From: Bacteroidota bacterium
GTDB taxonomy: Bacteria; Bacteroidota; Bacteroidia; JAFLBG01
Direction of reading: 5' to 3'
Length of the DNA stretch: 36,503 nucleotides
Assembly: GCA_017303975.1 (NCBI GenBank)
Contig: JAFLBG010000005.1
Location: 103,353 to 139,855 of the forward strand
The notes under the pieces were generated by a model that had not been told where the DNA came from, made no database searches, and was given only the letters and a program-made list of their open reading frames with translations. Below, one piece after another: positions 8,234 to 17,599 of the stretch; the first letter of the stretch is position 1, and each line of letters begins with the position of its first letter. Position numbers and translations under genes: made by a program.

Positions 8234-11200
8234 CTACTTGACAATCACTTTTTTGTTGAAAAATTTATTATTGCTACTCGCGGTAATGGTGTATAAACCA
8301 GGAGCTAAATTTTGGGTAGTTTCTATGTTTGCTATTAATTGTTCTTCTTCCAAAATAAATGCTTTAGAGTAGAACTCTTTACCCAGCACATCGTGCACTA
8401 CTATTAACACTTCCTCTCCAGACTGTCCGTTGAATAAAACATTCATGTTGCTGTTGGTTGCAGGATTAGGGTAAACCACCAACATAGAACTTTCCAACTT
8501 TAAACTTTGAAATTCCACAGAAACTAATTCTGAATAATCATATGCCCCATCAAAATCGGTTTGTTTAAGACGGTAATACGAAACTCCTTGGTAGGGCTTA
8601 AAATCATTGGTTGTGTAATTCAACACTTGTGCGCTGTTACCGGCTCCAGCTACTTTGGCTACAAATTCGTAGTTTATTCCATCTTGTGTTTTTTCGATCG
8701 TGAAATAATCGTTATTGGTTTCGCTGGCGGTGATCCATTTTAGTTGGGTGTATTCGTTGTTTATATTTTCTGCGCTAAAACTGAGTAGTTCTATTGGCAA
8801 GCCCACCATGCAAGTGGATGCTAGCTCGGACGTGTTTAAATCACTAACGGTGCGTGCCGTTGCAGTTACACTTTCTCCGTTATTAATCGTTACTCCTGTA
8901 ATACTCCAATTGCCACTACCATCAGCCAGCACAGAGCCTAAATAAGTCATTGCGTCTTGACATTGTCCGGTAGTATTCTTAAAAACCTCTACAGTATCCG
9001 CAGCTGTTGCTGTACCGCTTGCACTTGTTCCTGTAAATGCAGTTACGGTTGGTTTAGCTTTCGATGCATTAGCAGAACTAGCAAGAGAAATACCGTTTCC
9101 TCCATTGGAATAAATTAAATTTCGAGAAATTAATATTCCCGTTGAAGCAGCTCCGGTAATAGTAATGCCGTTTGTGGTGTTGTAGGCTATTAAATTTCCT
9201 TTTGGTCTGCTGGTGCCTGCACCAGAATTGCTTCCTATAACAATACCCGCATTTGTATTTCCAATGCTTATTCCGATGTCTTGACTTGAACCGCCAATGT
9301 TGGCGCCATTTATATCCGGACCAATATAATTTCCATAAATATATTTGTTGTAGCTTCCTCCGGAAGAACCTGATATTCTAATTCCTCTTGCTGTATTTCC
9401 GGAAAGGATGTTTCTGTCATTAGATGTGCCCCCCCCTATAGTTACTCCAAGTGCAGATGGTCCAAATATACCTATGCCGCTGTTTTGAGAAGGGGAAACA
9501 AGAGATGTGCCATTTGCTGCTAACCCGATAATATTTCCTTTTATAGTGGTATTTGATGTTGTGCCAATAAATATTCCATAACTGGTTCCGGCACATTCGT
9601 TACCGGAAATAACATTGCCTTCTAAAGCCGAGTAGTCTCCACCTATAGTTATATCATTTGCCGAAACTCCTATTCCTGCTACAACAGAGGAATTCGAGAC
9701 CGAATAGGTAGTTGCACCATCGAAAGCTACACCTATGTAATTATTTTTTATGACTGTTCCAGACCCACCTGATGTTATATTTATTCCTCTAGAGTAGTTA
9801 CCTACAATGAAATTTGAATATAGTGGATCCCCAGCCTCTCCAATATAGTTGTTGGGTGCATCTATGAGTATACCAACAGATTGAACTGTGGATGTAATAG
9901 CGCTAACTCCATCTGCTTGCAAACCAATAAAATTGCCTTTTACAGTATTTCCAGAACTACTATTCAGTATGCTAATACCCGTTCCATTGCCGGAAATAAT
10001 ATTGCCTTCTCCAGTATTTACATAATCGTAGCCTCCAATTGTTACACCAGAAACAGAATTAGTTAATACGATACCATTGGTTTGACTCCCCACTACGGAT
10101 GTTCCTGTTGCATTTAATCCAATAAAATTGCCAAAATAAATACTACCTCCAGTTGCCTCACTCCCTGTCACATAAATACCGGTTCCGTTATTTGATGATA
10201 CAACCGATTGATATACTTGAGGGGGGGTATTATTGAAGTATATACCAACCGATTGAGAAGCAACACCCGAAACTGTACCTGTTCCGACAGCATTAGTTCC
10301 TATTTTGCAACCATTAACAAATCCTTCAGCTTGATCAAAATAGATATTATATTGCTGTCCAGAAATTACGCAATCCGATAGGCTATATCCTGAAGTTGCT
10401 CCAGTAGCATAAACTCCATAGGTTTGCGTGGTTTCCGTAACAGATGTACTTCCATCTGATTTTAAACCAATATACGTTGAACTAATTCCATTGCTAGCGC
10501 CATTATCATTATATATATTTGTATTATGCCCAGCTATAATTCCTACAACAGCTGAATAAATTCCACTATTCGATCTGGCACCTCCGGTATAGCGTATTCC
10601 ATAATCTTGTGGTTGAGAGGCTATATACGTAAATCCATCAGCTGCCAAGCCAATGATATTGCTTCTGATGGTGTTTGATGAACAATTAGCACCGGTTAGA
10701 TAAATACCTGATTCGGTATTTCCCGAAATTACATTTCGGCCTGATGCAACATTGCTACCAATACTATTACCTGTACTATTATTGGCAATATATACTCCAT
10801 ACTGCTGTGTAGAGCTTGTTACTAATGAGCTTCCATTACTCTGCAGACCAATGGTGTTGCCTAAAACCGTATTTGTTAAAGCAGCATCTAAATATATTCC
10901 GTTGCCGGAGGTTGCTCCATCGCTATTGCCGGAGATGATATTGCCTTCACCTGCTACGGTTCCACCAATTGTGTTTTTTGAAGCCGATGAAGCAAGATAA
11001 ATTCCGTGATTCTGGGAACTGGAAGAAACAAAAGTGGCACCATCTGATGCTAAGCCTATATAATTCCCTTTTATAGTATTGCCCGTTGATGTACTACCTG
11101 TTAGGTACACCCCATATGTTTCGTTGTCTGAAATAATATTTCTCTGATTAACACTACCATCACCTCCTATTACGTTAGTCCTAGAGCCATTTTCTATATA

Positions 11201-14200
11201 CACCCCCGATGTTTGGTAATTAGAGCCGGGATTTAATCGTGTAGTGCCGTCTTTACCCAGTCCTATAATGTTCCCTATTACCGTATTGGTGTGTGCCGAA
11301 TTCAGATGTACTCCATAACTGGTAGAAGGAGACACTGCATACAACCCGGAAATTAAATTTCCCTCACCGGAAGCTGTACCACCAATAGTATTGCTATAGG
11401 CATCATTAGCTAAGGTTACTCCAAAATTTTGTCCATTGGTAGCTATGTACGAACCATCCGATGCTGTACCCAAATAATTGCCTTGAACTCTGTTATTATT
11501 AGCACTATAAATTAAATGCACACCCGACACACCATTTCCGGAAATTATATTGCGTGCTGTAGAAGAGCTACCACCAAGTACATTGCCTGAAGATGCTGTG
11601 GTTAAAATTATACCATAATCCTGACCGGAAGATAGACTAGCACCATTAGGGCGTAACCCTATTATATTTCCCTGCACCGTATTGGAATAGGCAGCAGTAA
11701 AGTAAATGCCGTTACCGGCAGATGAGGCATTTCCATTGCCGGAAATTACATTTCCCTCTCCGCTTAAAGCCCCGCCAATAGTATTGAATGAAGTGCTGGA
11801 TGCAAAATAAACCCCCTGCTCTTGTGTGTTGGATGCTATGTATGTTCCATCACTTGCAATACCGATATAATTGCCCTGTATTTTATTTCCAGTACTGGTT
11901 GAGCCTGTAATATAAATACCATGATCCGTATTATCACTAATAATATTGCGATGAGCCGATGTACTGCCTCCAATAACATTACCAATTGAACCATTACTCA
12001 AATAAACACCCGTACCCTGTGTTGCAGGCGTACCGCCAACACGGGTATAGCCGTCTTTTTGTAACCCGATTATATTTCCGACAACAGTATTGGTAACAGC
12101 TGCGTCTAAATAAACGCCATACTCAGTGGTTGAAGAACTATATTGGCCCGATATTACGTTTCCTTCACCTGCTGCGGCACCTCCTACTATATTGAAATTA
12201 GCTCCGCTTGCAAGGTAAACTCCGTAATTTTGATCGGAAGATGTTATATAAGTACTTCCATCGGAGGCCAGACCTAAATAATTTCCTATAACAACATTGC
12301 CGCTACTCGATGGATCAAATATAAATACTCCGGCTGCCCCATGTGAGGATATTATATTACGAGCTATTGCCGTGGTGCCTCCAATTACATTATTCCACGA
12401 ATCGTCTAGAGATACTCCATATGTCTGAAGCCCACAAATAGTGTAGCCGTCTTTCATAGTTCCAATAATATTGCCAACTACTGTATTAGAGCTTACGCTG
12501 TTCATGTAAATTCCATTACCACCAGCTGTACCTCCGGCAGCATTACCAGAAATTACATTTCCCTCCCCTGTTGCATATCCACCAATGATATTGCGGGAAC
12601 TGCTACTTAACAAATAAATCCCATGGTCTTGCATGTGCCCCGCTATTTGTGCACTTCCACTCGATTGCAATCCTATATAGTTACCTTGAATTTTATTCCC
12701 TGTACTGGATGATCCTTGAATCGCTACTCCCGAATAAGTGTTGCCCGATAAAATATTTCGCGCTCCAGTGGCAGTACCGCCTATTTGGTTGTTAGCAGAG
12801 TTGGATACTACAATTCCATTTCCCTGAACAGTACCTGTTACCAAAGAAGTACCGTTTACTCGCATACCTATAGTGTTACCTACAACAGTATTTGTTGGTG
12901 CTGTATCAAAATAAATACCATAACCAATATTTGCGGGCTCATAATTTGCAGAAATTACATTACCTTCTTCGGTGCCCGTTCCTCCTATGGTATTAGCATT
13001 TGCACTAGAGGCAAAATAAATTCCATAATCTTGTTCGGATGATGTAATATAGGATGCTCCATCGCTAGCTAAGCCAATGTAGTTGCCCTTTATTGTATTG
13101 GCGCTACAACCGGAGCCGGTAGCGTAAATTCCGTATATTGAATTGCCGGATATAATATTTCGGCCACTACTAAGCGTATTGCCAATAATGTTATTGGTTG
13201 AATTATTTGCCAAATAAACCCCATAAGGCTGCACAGTGGTATTAATAATGGCAGCCCCCGTTCTGTCGGGGCCAATTATATTGCCAACTACAGTATTGCT
13301 AGATACCCCATTTATGTAGACGCCAGTCCCACCCGATGTACTTCCCGTTGTGTTGCCTGAAATTACGTTTCCCTCTCCGGTAGCAGTACCTCCAATGGTA
13401 TTTAATGTTGCTGAAGATGTAATATGTACACCAAAATCTTGCGAAGAGGAGGCTATAAAGGATGAACCATCGCTAGCGGTACCAATATAATTTCCCATGA
13501 TTCGATTCCCGGTAGATGCAGCCCCCGTAATACGAACCCCATACCCGGAGTTTCCGGACAAAATATTTCTGTGAGCAGAGCTGGTTCCTCCTACAACATT
13601 GTTATAAGATGCACTAATTAATACCCCATCTTGATTGGATGATGTCTTCTCGACTCCATTGGCTGCTACACCTATTCTATTGCCAATTATAGTATTAGAA
13701 TATACCGAGTTTAGTTGAATACCATTTGAATTGCCGGAAATTACATTTCCATCTTTACTGCCAGTACCACCAATTATGTTACCATAATTAGAGGTGGTAA
13801 TGTTTATTCCTGTTCCTTGAGACGACCCTGTAGTGCCATCAGCTAAAGTGCCTATTAGGTTTCCTTTTACGATATTTCCGGTTGCGGAAGCCCCGGAAAT
13901 CTCAATACCGAAACCACCAGCTGTCGCATAAAAAGTACAACAAACGCTGGTTGTAATTTTTGCTCCAGAAATTAAATTTAATCCACCCTCACTACCATCA
14001 CCAATGGTGTTGTTTGCTCCAGTTATGTACACCCCCCTACTCGTAACTGAAGTTGTAGTAACACCATCTGTGGTGATACCCAGGTAGCACCCCAACACTT
14101 TATTATTATTTCCTGCCAGCGTTATTGCCCTATTTGTACCACTGGTAAAGGGAATACCTATATCTTTTATTACCAATCCCTTTATCTCATTGTAATTGCC

Positions 14201-14674
14201 AGTTACAGAAAATCCGGAGATAGAACTAACTGTAGTATTGGTAATAATTACTGCATAACTTGGATTAATAGGAGTAACAGTACTTGCAGAAAAAACAGAA
14301 ACAGAATTGGGTGTACCATCGTTAGCTCCATTTTCCCAGCCATTTATAGTTAAACTATTACAAGTAATGGCAGGCAATGCACTGCCCAGATTTAGATTAA
14401 TGGTGTGAGGAATGCCTGCTCCCAAATCGAATATAATGGTGTTTCCATTGCTACCATTTGCCAAAATTATTGCATCGCGTAAAGAGCAATCTCCATCTGC
14501 ACAAGAACCATCATTCTCATCTGTAGTAGTATTTACGGTATAGGTGGTTTGGGCTGTTACGGCACAAGGCAAGGCACAAAATACAATAAATAAAAAAAAA
14601 ACAACAAACACATTCTTATAGTTAAACAAGAACTCATTTGTAACACTTTGTTTTTTATTTGCGTCTACTTCCAT
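8234..14674 (-). CDS. Giant CSLREA / right-handed beta-helix surface protein with T9SS type A domain
   Basis: 2146 residues from the ATG at 14674 (the codon before it is TTG). A signal peptide with a hydrophobic core (VFVVFFLFIVFCALPCAVTA) is followed by TYTVNTTTDENDGSCADGDC and SLRDAI, a CSLREA-type N-terminal domain. Residues ~100-1880 are parallel beta-helix rungs alternating NxIGG..RNIISGN.xxGVYI, GNYIGLASDG, NTIGG..GEGNVISGN and NTVVGNIIG modules. The best-kept part is about eight tandem units of ~135 residues. An Ig/FnIII-like module follows (LPIELLSFSAEN ... VSYYRLKQTDFDG). The end is a type A sorting domain (MLVVYPNPATNSN ... LAPGLYTI). It is likely exported by T9SS as an adhesin or polysaccharide-binding fibre. 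Beta-helix folds also occur in polysaccharide lyases, but no catalytic residues could be identified. Confidence 0.92.
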   Translation of the reverse strand: MEVDANKKQSVTNEFLFNYKNVFVVFFLFIVFCALPCAVTAQTTYTVNTTTDENDGSCADGDCSLRDAIILANGSNGNTIIFDLGAGIPHTINLNLGSALPAITCNSLTINGWENGANDGTPNSVSVFSASTVTPINPSYAVIITNTTVSSISGFSVTGNYNEIKGLVIKDIGIPFTSGTNRAITLAGNNNKVLGCYLGITTDGVTTTSVTSRGVYITGANNTIGDGSEGGLNLISGAKITTSVCCTFYATAGGFGIEISGASATGNIVKGNLIGTLADGTTGSSQGTGINITTSNYGNIIGGTGSKDGNVISGNSNGIQLNSVYSNTIIGNRIGVAANGVEKTSSNQDGVLISASYNNVVGGTSSAHRNILSGNSGYGVRITGAASTGNRIMGNYIGTASDGSSFIASSSQDFGVHITSSATLNTIGGTATGEGNVISGNTTGSTSGGTGVYINGVSSNTVVGNIIGPDRTGAAIINTTVQPYGVYLANNSTNNIIGNTLSSGRNIISGNSIYGIYATGSGCSANTIKGNYIGLASDGASYITSSEQDYGIYFASSANANTIGGTGTEEGNVISANYEPANIGYGIYFDTAPTNTVVGNTIGMRVNGTSLVTGTVQGNGIVVSNSANNQIGGTATGARNILSGNTYSGVAIQGSSSTGNKIQGNYIGLQSSGSAQIAGHMQDHGIYLLSSSSRNIIGGYATGEGNVISGNAAGGTAGGNGIYMNSVSSNTVVGNIIGTMKDGYTICGLQTYGVSLDDSWNNVIGGTTAIARNIISSHGAAGVFIFDPSSSGNVVIGNYLGLASDGSTYITSSDQNYGVYLASGANFNIVGGAAAGEGNVISGQYSSSTTEYGVYLDAAVTNTVVGNIIGLQKDGYTRVGGTPATQGTGVYLSNGSIGNVIGGSTSAHRNIISDNTDHGIYITGSTSTGNKIQGNYIGIASDGTYIASNTQEQGVYFASSTSFNTIGGALSGEGNVISGNGNASSAGNGIYFTAAYSNTVQGNIIGLRPNGASLSSGQDYGIILTTASSGNVLGGSSSTARNIISGNGVSGVHLIYSANNNRVQGNYLGTASDGSYIATNGQNFGVTLANDAYSNTIGGTASGEGNLISGLYAVSPSTSYGVHLNSAHTNTVIGNIIGLGKDGTTRLNPGSNYQTSGVYIENGSRTNVIGGDGSVNQRNIISDNETYGVYLTGSTSTGNTIKGNYIGLASDGATFVSSSSQNHGIYLASSASKNTIGGTVAGEGNIISGNSDGATSGNGIYLDAALTNTVLGNTIGLQSNGSSLVTSSTQQYGVYIANNSTGNSIGSNVASGRNVISGNTESGIYLTGANCSSNTIRSNIIGLAADGFTYIASQPQDYGIRYTGGARSNSGIYSAVVGIIAGHNTNIYNDNGASNGISSTYIGLKSDGSTSVTETTQTYGVYATGATSGYSLSDCVISGQQYNIYFDQAEGFVNGCKIGTNAVGTGTVSGVASQSVGIYFNNTPPQVYQSVVSSNNGTGIYVTGSEATGGSIYFGNFIGLNATGTSVVGSQTNGIVLTNSVSGVTIGGYDYVNTGEGNIISGNGTGISILNSSSGNTVKGNFIGLQADGVSAITSTVQSVGILIDAPNNYIGEAGDPLYSNFIVGNYSRGINITSGGSGTVIKNNYIGVAFDGATTYSVSNSSVVAGIGVSANDITIGGDYSALEGNVISGNECAGTSYGIFIGTTSNTTIKGNIIGLAANGTSLVSPSQNSGIGIFGPSALGVTIGGGTSNDRNILSGNTARGIRISGSSGGSYNKYIYGNYIGPDINGANIGGSSQDIGISIGNTNAGIVIGSNSGAGTSRPKGNLIAYNTTNGITITGAASTGILISRNLIYSNGGNGISLASSANASKAKPTVTAFTGTSASGTATAADTVEVFKNTTGQCQDAMTYLGSVLADGSGNWSITGVTINNGESVTATARTVSDLNTSELASTCMVGLPIELLSFSAENINNEYTQLKWITASETNNDYFTIEKTQDGINYEFVAKVAGAGNSAQVLNYTTNDFKPYQGVSYYRLKQTDFDGAYDYSELVSVEFQSLKLESSMLVVYPNPATNSNMNVLFNGQSGEEVLIVVHDVLGKEFYSKAFILEEEQLIANIETTQNLAPGLYTITASSNNKFFNKKVIVK
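10700..13600 (-). repeat. ~405-bp tandem repeats encoding beta-helix double modules
   Basis: The RN(I/V)(I/L)S module recurs at about 13570, 13155, 12755, 12355, 11945, 11553, 11143 and 10735, a period of 390-415 bases. Intervening GEGNVISGN modules keep the same phase. Less regular rungs flank the block on both sides. Confidence 0.8.
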
Positions 14675-14947
14675 CAAGTTGTTTTCCTAATATCTCACCT
14701 ACTAGGTATTTCTACGTATTTAACCTACTTAAAGTTGCTTTAATTCAACTATAAAACGGCAGGAGCGTTTCTAGTTTTAGAATTTGGAGGTTAGAAGAGT
14801 TTGAAAATAAGAAATTGTTGCGTAAGTACAAAATAATTAAAAACTCTATAGGCTGTCCCAAACTTCTAAATATCCATACAAAGCGGGAAGATTCCTTTTT
14901 TAAAAGAACGGAGATTGCCGAACTATTTACTATTCCAGCACTTCGCT
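14675..14947. other. Intergenic region without a recognised gene
   Basis: 273 bases between the start of the beta-helix gene and the stop of the TIM-barrel gene. There is no coding potential on either strand and no TAnnTTTG box at a useful distance. At 14786 it contains ggaggttaga, the complement of the loop word seen in the hairpin elements at 17559 and 24655; the surrounding bases do not match those elements well. Confidence 0.5.
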
Positions 14948-17344
14948 CTAATCTATTTTTACAAATCTTGTGTAGTAACGCTTTTTAAAATCGTCTATCC
15001 TAACTATATAAATTCCAGGTTGCAAATCGTTAATATCAATTTGTAAATTATTAATGGCTATATTATTAATTTGCTTGACAAGTTTGCCGCTAATTGAATA
15101 TAATGTAATATTTACTTTTTTACTTTCAGTATTTACAGCTTCTATCTGCACACTAGTAGAAGCCGGATTAGGGTAGCACATAATGCTACTTTGAAAAGAC
15201 TCTTGCTCCCCACTATAGATAGAATAAGGAATATAAACTGCCCATCCACTTTGGGGAGGTAATGCTAACTGTGTTTGGTTTATAAATCCACAATACAAGG
15301 AATCAGAGTTATTTATTGAGGCATGAAAACTTACTTTTCCTATAGATGATGGCAGTGTAACATTCCAAGGCAATGTCCAATTTCTGTTTACAAATACCTC
15401 TACCCCATTTTGGTATGAAATTTTTGCACGGCTCATAAAATAGGGACTTCGCAACGAATCGAAATTTTGTATGTGCTTACGAATATAATCCGAAGCAGAC
15501 AAATATTGTGTTCCATCAAAATACTCTATTGTTGCAGGACACTTGTTATAAATAAGTTTATGCACATTAAACACATGATTATTTTCTAGTTCCGCTACTT
15601 TGTAAAAATTTTTACTTGTGCGAGGTGTCAATATAAAAGAACCATTTCCGTATGCTAGTTCTGTAGCCATATACGTTAATGTAGAGTCGATAGAAAATAC
15701 TTTATTATTTTGCTTCCCAGTAGAGTCGGAAAAAAAGCGTGAGTAATAGCCAACACCGTGTACCGAAGTTTGGTTGTGTATTTTCGTTAGTTTGAAATCC
15801 AATAACAGAGGCGCCCGAACTCCTCTCCAATAGCCGGAAACACGAGCCGTATTTATTTCCGCCTCAATATCATCATAGTAGCCTACGTAGTAAATATGTT
15901 GGTAGCCCTCGCCAGATAAGGGTCCATTGTGATAATTTCTAAACAAGGAAGCATTCTGCCTGTTTAACTGCAATGGTGTTGTAAATAAACCCGCTCCAAC
16001 TTGAGTACTATCAAAATCGACTAAACGAGCTGGGTTAATTGCAGTGTGCACATCTACAAAACTGGAGTTTGTTTTATACGCGCTATGAATGGTAGGTGTT
16101 ATTTGATTGATATAGCTAGCTGCTATACTTTGCTTCATCTGCAACGAAGTATCTGTAGTGTGAATCCATGCGGTTTTAAAAGAACCATCAAAATTCTGAG
16201 TAATGTGAGCGGGATTAAAACTCGGAGCATTTTTGTAAAAATCAATATAATTTTCATGTAGCGAAAAAAGATAGTTATACTTTGCACAAGAGTCTGAAAG
16301 AGCTATTAATTCTGAATCTCCGCCATACTTAGTACTGGCAGGCATTACATCGGGGTATTCTCTATCATAACCAGCTCGTTGCCAAAAATGATTAATTACC
16401 CATGCGTTTTTATATCCTTTATTCTTAATATTTACAATGTGTTTAAGTGTACTTTGAAAAGTATCAGACCACATATCAAACACCATTCTATTGGCAGAAC
16501 TATCTCTATAGCTAGATATAGGATTGATAAAATTAGGAAACACATCCGTTAGCTCCTTAGATACACTTATATATAGTTTTTCCCTTAAAGGATTATATTT
16601 TTTGTTTGTTATGTTGCGATATGTAACCGATGTTCCATAATAAAAAGAACTGTCGTTAAACTTAATATCGGATACATTTAGTTCAGAACTTTGCGTTGCT
16701 TCCCAATCAAAAAACGCAGAAATAAAATGTTGCTGAGAATACAATACATTCATATTAGTTAGATAAGGTATTCCAATTATTTTTGCTTTTTTTGTGTTTG
16801 CGCTACGATCTAGAGTAAATCCGGTAACATGTGGAGATATCGACTCCATAGCAATTTCAAGTGTTTTTCCTTTGATATACATCTTGTAGTTATAAATTGC
16901 GGAATCAGAAAAAGAAAGATTCTTGTACTTCATTTTCCATTGAACAAATAAAGTATCATTTTGTACATAATGTAACAAAAGGGTGTACTTCAGTTTACTA
17001 TCCCATGGGCTAATTGATTTAGTTAAAGCAAACGGATCTTTATTAGACATTATAACTCCTCCAAAATTAGAGGGCCAAAAATTAGAGTGTGAGGTAATAC
17101 ATTTCAACGCATTTAAGCTACCGTTCTTATTTATATAATATTTAAAATGAGTTGTATCGGCTGCATAACATGAAAATGTATATGAGCTGTCGGAAGAATT
17201 AAAAGCTGAAAGCTGATTTTGATAAATGCCTTTAGTTGTAGGTATAACAGAATTTGCCGGAGTAAAACAGTTTTGAGAAAATGCTTGCAAACAAACCAAT
17301 CCAAAGAAGATGAATGGTATAACTATTTTTTCTGTTTGAGCCAT
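14948..17344 (-). CDS. Secreted GH101-like (DUF5696-type) TIM-barrel glycosidase candidate, T9SS type A
   Basis: 798 residues with a signal peptide (IVIPFIFFGLVCLQAFSQ). The N-terminal ~270 residues look like a beta-sandwich. Residues ~280-560 resemble a TIM barrel: DMWSDTFQSTLKHIVNIKNK, NAWVINHFWQRAGYDREYPD, an LHENYIDFYKNAP strand, and a VDVHTAINPARLVDFD strand that could hold catalytic acids. This arrangement recalls GH101/GH129-related endo-alpha-N-acetylgalactosaminidases and the DUF5696 family, a tentative link made from motif style only. A C-terminal beta-sandwich follows, then a type A sorting domain (SIMCYPNPAST ... LQPGIYIVRID). It would act outside the cell, possibly on glycans. 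It sits between a beta-helix protein and a DUF2341 protein, both also cargo. The protein being secreted is firm; the enzymatic class is not. Confidence 0.7.
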   Translation of the reverse strand: MAQTEKIVIPFIFFGLVCLQAFSQNCFTPANSVIPTTKGIYQNQLSAFNSSDSSYTFSCYAADTTHFKYYINKNGSLNALKCITSHSNFWPSNFGGVIMSNKDPFALTKSISPWDSKLKYTLLLHYVQNDTLFVQWKMKYKNLSFSDSAIYNYKMYIKGKTLEIAMESISPHVTGFTLDRSANTKKAKIIGIPYLTNMNVLYSQQHFISAFFDWEATQSSELNVSDIKFNDSSFYYGTSVTYRNITNKKYNPLREKLYISVSKELTDVFPNFINPISSYRDSSANRMVFDMWSDTFQSTLKHIVNIKNKGYKNAWVINHFWQRAGYDREYPDVMPASTKYGGDSELIALSDSCAKYNYLFSLHENYIDFYKNAPSFNPAHITQNFDGSFKTAWIHTTDTSLQMKQSIAASYINQITPTIHSAYKTNSSFVDVHTAINPARLVDFDSTQVGAGLFTTPLQLNRQNASLFRNYHNGPLSGEGYQHIYYVGYYDDIEAEINTARVSGYWRGVRAPLLLDFKLTKIHNQTSVHGVGYYSRFFSDSTGKQNNKVFSIDSTLTYMATELAYGNGSFILTPRTSKNFYKVAELENNHVFNVHKLIYNKCPATIEYFDGTQYLSASDYIRKHIQNFDSLRSPYFMSRAKISYQNGVEVFVNRNWTLPWNVTLPSSIGKVSFHASINNSDSLYCGFINQTQLALPPQSGWAVYIPYSIYSGEQESFQSSIMCYPNPASTSVQIEAVNTESKKVNITLYSISGKLVKQINNIAINNLQIDINDLQPGIYIVRIDDFKKRYYTRFVKID

Positions 17345-17535
17345 GTCGTATTGGTATTTATCTCAAACTAATAGAAATGAAAACAAATATCAAGAGCTAC
17401 ATCCGAATAAATAATCAACATTTTAATTTTCAATTCATCAGATTAACAGGTCATACAATTGATTATCTGCAAATTACAAAGACTAAATTTAATTTTTCAT
17501 AAAATTTCAGACAGGTTTTTTGTTGTCTAAAATGG

Positions 17536-17594
17536 TCCCGGTACTTTTGTCTAAACTATCTAACCTCCATTAAAAGTAAGACATCGTACCGGGA
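17536..17594. terminator. Hairpin element (family 1) 3' of the DUF2341/CHU_C gene
   Basis: Perfect 9-bp inverted repeat tcccggtac/gtaccggga with a 41-base loop that holds tctaacctccattaaaa (17559-17575). It lies 6 bases beyond the stop at 17600. On the plus strand it is followed by a T-rich stretch. The same 17-base loop word recurs at 24655-24671 with a different stem. Confidence 0.6.
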
Positions 17595-17599
17595 TGCTT

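Noticed and set aside
12785-13042. Plus-strand 85-codon Cys/Tyr/Ser-rich frame
   Set aside because: Reverse reading of the beta-helix repeats; its odd composition is a by-product of the repeat codons.
10700-13600. CRISPR-like regular repeats
   Set aside because: The ~405-bp period is in-frame coding for beta-helix rungs, with no short repeat-spacer structure.
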